6,984 bases of DNA from Nocardioides sp. (GTDB lineage: Bacteria; Actinomycetota; Actinomycetes; Propionibacteriales; Nocardioidaceae), in the NCBI GenBank assembly GCA_023252065.1, contig JAHEXO010000116.1, positions 1-6,984 of the forward strand. The letters are read 5' to 3'. How positions within the stretch are numbered: the first letter of the stretch is position 1; each line of letters begins with the position of its first letter. The notes below the pieces were generated by a model. It searched no databases and had not been told where the DNA came from. It saw only the letters and a program-made list of their open reading frames with translations. Both the position numbers and the translations under genes were made by a program. This document shows, one piece after another, positions 5,744 to 6,984 of this stretch.

Positions 5744-6984
5744 ATGAACCCCACCGACGACCGCCGCCGCTGGCTGGCCCTCTACACGCTCTGTGCGGGA
5801 GTGCTGATGATCGTGCTCGACGCGACGATCGTGAACGTCGCGCTGCCGAGCATCGCCGCCGACCTCCGGTTCTCGGCCGGCGACCTGAGCTGGGTCGTCA
5901 ACGCCTACCTGGTCGCCTTCGGCGGGCTGCTGCTCCTCGCCGGGCGGATGGGCGACCTCGTCGGACAGCGCCGGGTGTTCCTGGCCGGGCTCGGTGTCTT
6001 CGTCGCCGCGTCGCTGGCGTGCGCGCTCGCGACCGCGCCCTGGATGCTGGTCGGCGCGCGGCTGGTGCAGGGCGTCGGCGGGGCCCTCACCTCCGCGGTC
6101 GTGCTGGGCATGATCATCTCGCTGTTCCCCGACCCCGCCGAGCGGATGCGGGCGATCGGCGTCTACGGCTTCGTCGCCTCCGCCGGTGGCTCGATCGGCC
6201 TGCTGGCCGGCGGCGTGCTCACCTCCGCCCTCGACTGGCGCTGGATCTTCCTGGTCAACCTGCCGGTCGGCGTCCTCACCTGCCTCGGCACGCTGCGCTA
6301 CGTCGACGCCGGACGGTCGCCGGTCGCCGGACGCCGAGCGGACGCGCTGAGCGCCGTCCTCCTCACCCTGGGCGTGATGGCCGGCGTCTACACGATCGTC
6401 GAGGCCTCGCAGCGCGGCACAGGTACGACGGTCGCCACGGGTGGCGCCGCCTGCGCGCTGCTCGTCGCCTTCGTCGTCCGGCAGGCGCGCTCCACCGAGC
6501 CCCTGCTCCCCCTGCGGCTGTTCCGGTCGCGGATCGTGACCGGGGCCAACCTGGTGCAGGGCCTGCTTGTGGTGGGGATGTTCGGCACCTTCTTCCTCGG
6601 CGCGCTCTACCTCCAGGAGATCCGCGGCTACGGCCCGCTCCAGATCGGGCTGGCCTTCCTGCCGGCCACGGTGGTCATGGGCGTGATGTCGCTGCGCCTG
6701 GCCGCCGGCGTGACCCGGCGCCTCGGCGAGCAGCCGACCCTGGTGCTCAGCCTGCTGGTGCTCACCGGCGGCCTGCTGCTGATGACCCGGCTGCCGGTGT
6801 CCGGCTCCTACTTCGTCGACGTCGCGCCCGCGATGGTGCTGACCGGTCTGGGCGCCGGCCTCGGCTTCCCGGCGCTGACCGGGATGGCGATGTCGGCGGC
6901 GACACCGGAGGACTCCGGGGTGGCTTCGGGTCTCTACAACACCACCGTCCAGGTCGGCGGCGCGATCGGGCTGGCCGTGCTGTC
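5744..6984 (+). CDS. DHA2-family MFS efflux permease (3' partial)
   Basis: The frame from ATG 5744 stays open to the window edge, giving 413 residues of a protein expected to be about 460-520. It is a proton-driven inner-membrane exporter of the 14-helix DHA2 (EmrB/QacA) type, commonly linked to drug, dye or antibiotic export. The signatures are LDATIVNVALP (25-35) in helix 1, WVVNAYLVAFGG (50-61) in helix 2, motif A GRMGDLVGQRRVF (67-79), motif B ARLVQGVGGA (105-114) and WRWIFLVNLPVG (165-176) ending the sixth helix. The antiporter motif C region reads AGGSIGLLAGG (147-157), without the usual GP pair. The start has AAGGA 6 nt upstream. It is transcribed divergently from cmk across a 214-nt spacer containing an inverted and a direct repeat, which may hold a ligand-responsive operator. 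The substrate cannot be told from sequence. Confidence 0.93.
   Translation, partial: MNPTDDRRRWLALYTLCAGVLMIVLDATIVNVALPSIAADLRFSAGDLSWVVNAYLVAFGGLLLLAGRMGDLVGQRRVFLAGLGVFVAASLACALATAPWMLVGARLVQGVGGALTSAVVLGMIISLFPDPAERMRAIGVYGFVASAGGSIGLLAGGVLTSALDWRWIFLVNLPVGVLTCLGTLRYVDAGRSPVAGRRADALSAVLLTLGVMAGVYTIVEASQRGTGTTVATGGAACALLVAFVVRQARSTEPLLPLRLFRSRIVTGANLVQGLLVVGMFGTFFLGALYLQEIRGYGPLQIGLAFLPATVVMGVMSLRLAAGVTRRLGEQPTLVLSLLVLTGGLLLMTRLPVSGSYFVDVAPAMVLTGLGAGLGFPALTGMAMSAATPEDSGVASGLYNTTVQVGGAIGLAVL

Noticed and set aside
5530..5754. 75-codon N-terminal extension of cytidylate kinase
   Set aside because: It has no ribosome site, a disordered composition and an overlap with the divergent MFS start; the shorter form matches the family length.

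Overview
The window is very GC-rich with dense, tightly packed genes. The gene order cmk - plsC-type acyltransferase - der points to a high-GC actinobacterium. The overall look suggests Nocardioides or a relative, but that genus call is inference, not read from a marker gene. I see no mobile element, CRISPR array, tRNA or rRNA.

Layout. (i) 1-597, plus strand: the C-terminal PDZ domain of a secreted or membrane HtrA-like serine protease cut by the window edge, a perfect 14-bp hairpin directly behind it, then a 58-residue membrane miniprotein. (ii) 649-1089, plus strand: an OsmC-family peroxidase with both catalytic cysteines. (iii) 1094-5529, minus strand: five genes in one direction. Read 5'->3' they are cytidylate kinase (cmk), a PlsC-type acyltransferase, the double-GTPase ribosome assembly factor Der, a LysE/RhtB-type exporter, and a secreted protein of unknown function. 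The first three overlap by 4 nt at each junction (GTGA, ATGA). LysE follows der after a 44-nt gap with a strong hairpin across the der stop codon. The secreted protein is coupled to LysE through a TGATG overlap. The block meets osmC tail to tail with only 4 nt between the two stop codons. (iv) 5530-5743: a divergent intergenic region with several repeats. (v) 5744 to the window end, plus strand: a 14-TM-type (DHA2) MFS drug efflux permease, cut by the edge.

How the genes fit together. cmk, plsC and der are core functions (CTP/dCTP supply, phospholipid acylation, 50S maturation) that are commonly clustered in actinobacteria. The LysE exporter and the secreted protein look like an added downstream module. 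OsmC, the PDZ protease and the MFS permease are envelope or stress functions flanking the core block. No obvious new multi-gene system is visible. The best candidate for something undescribed is the exporter plus secreted-unknown pair, followed by the membrane miniprotein upstream of osmC and the repeats in the cmk/MFS intergenic region.
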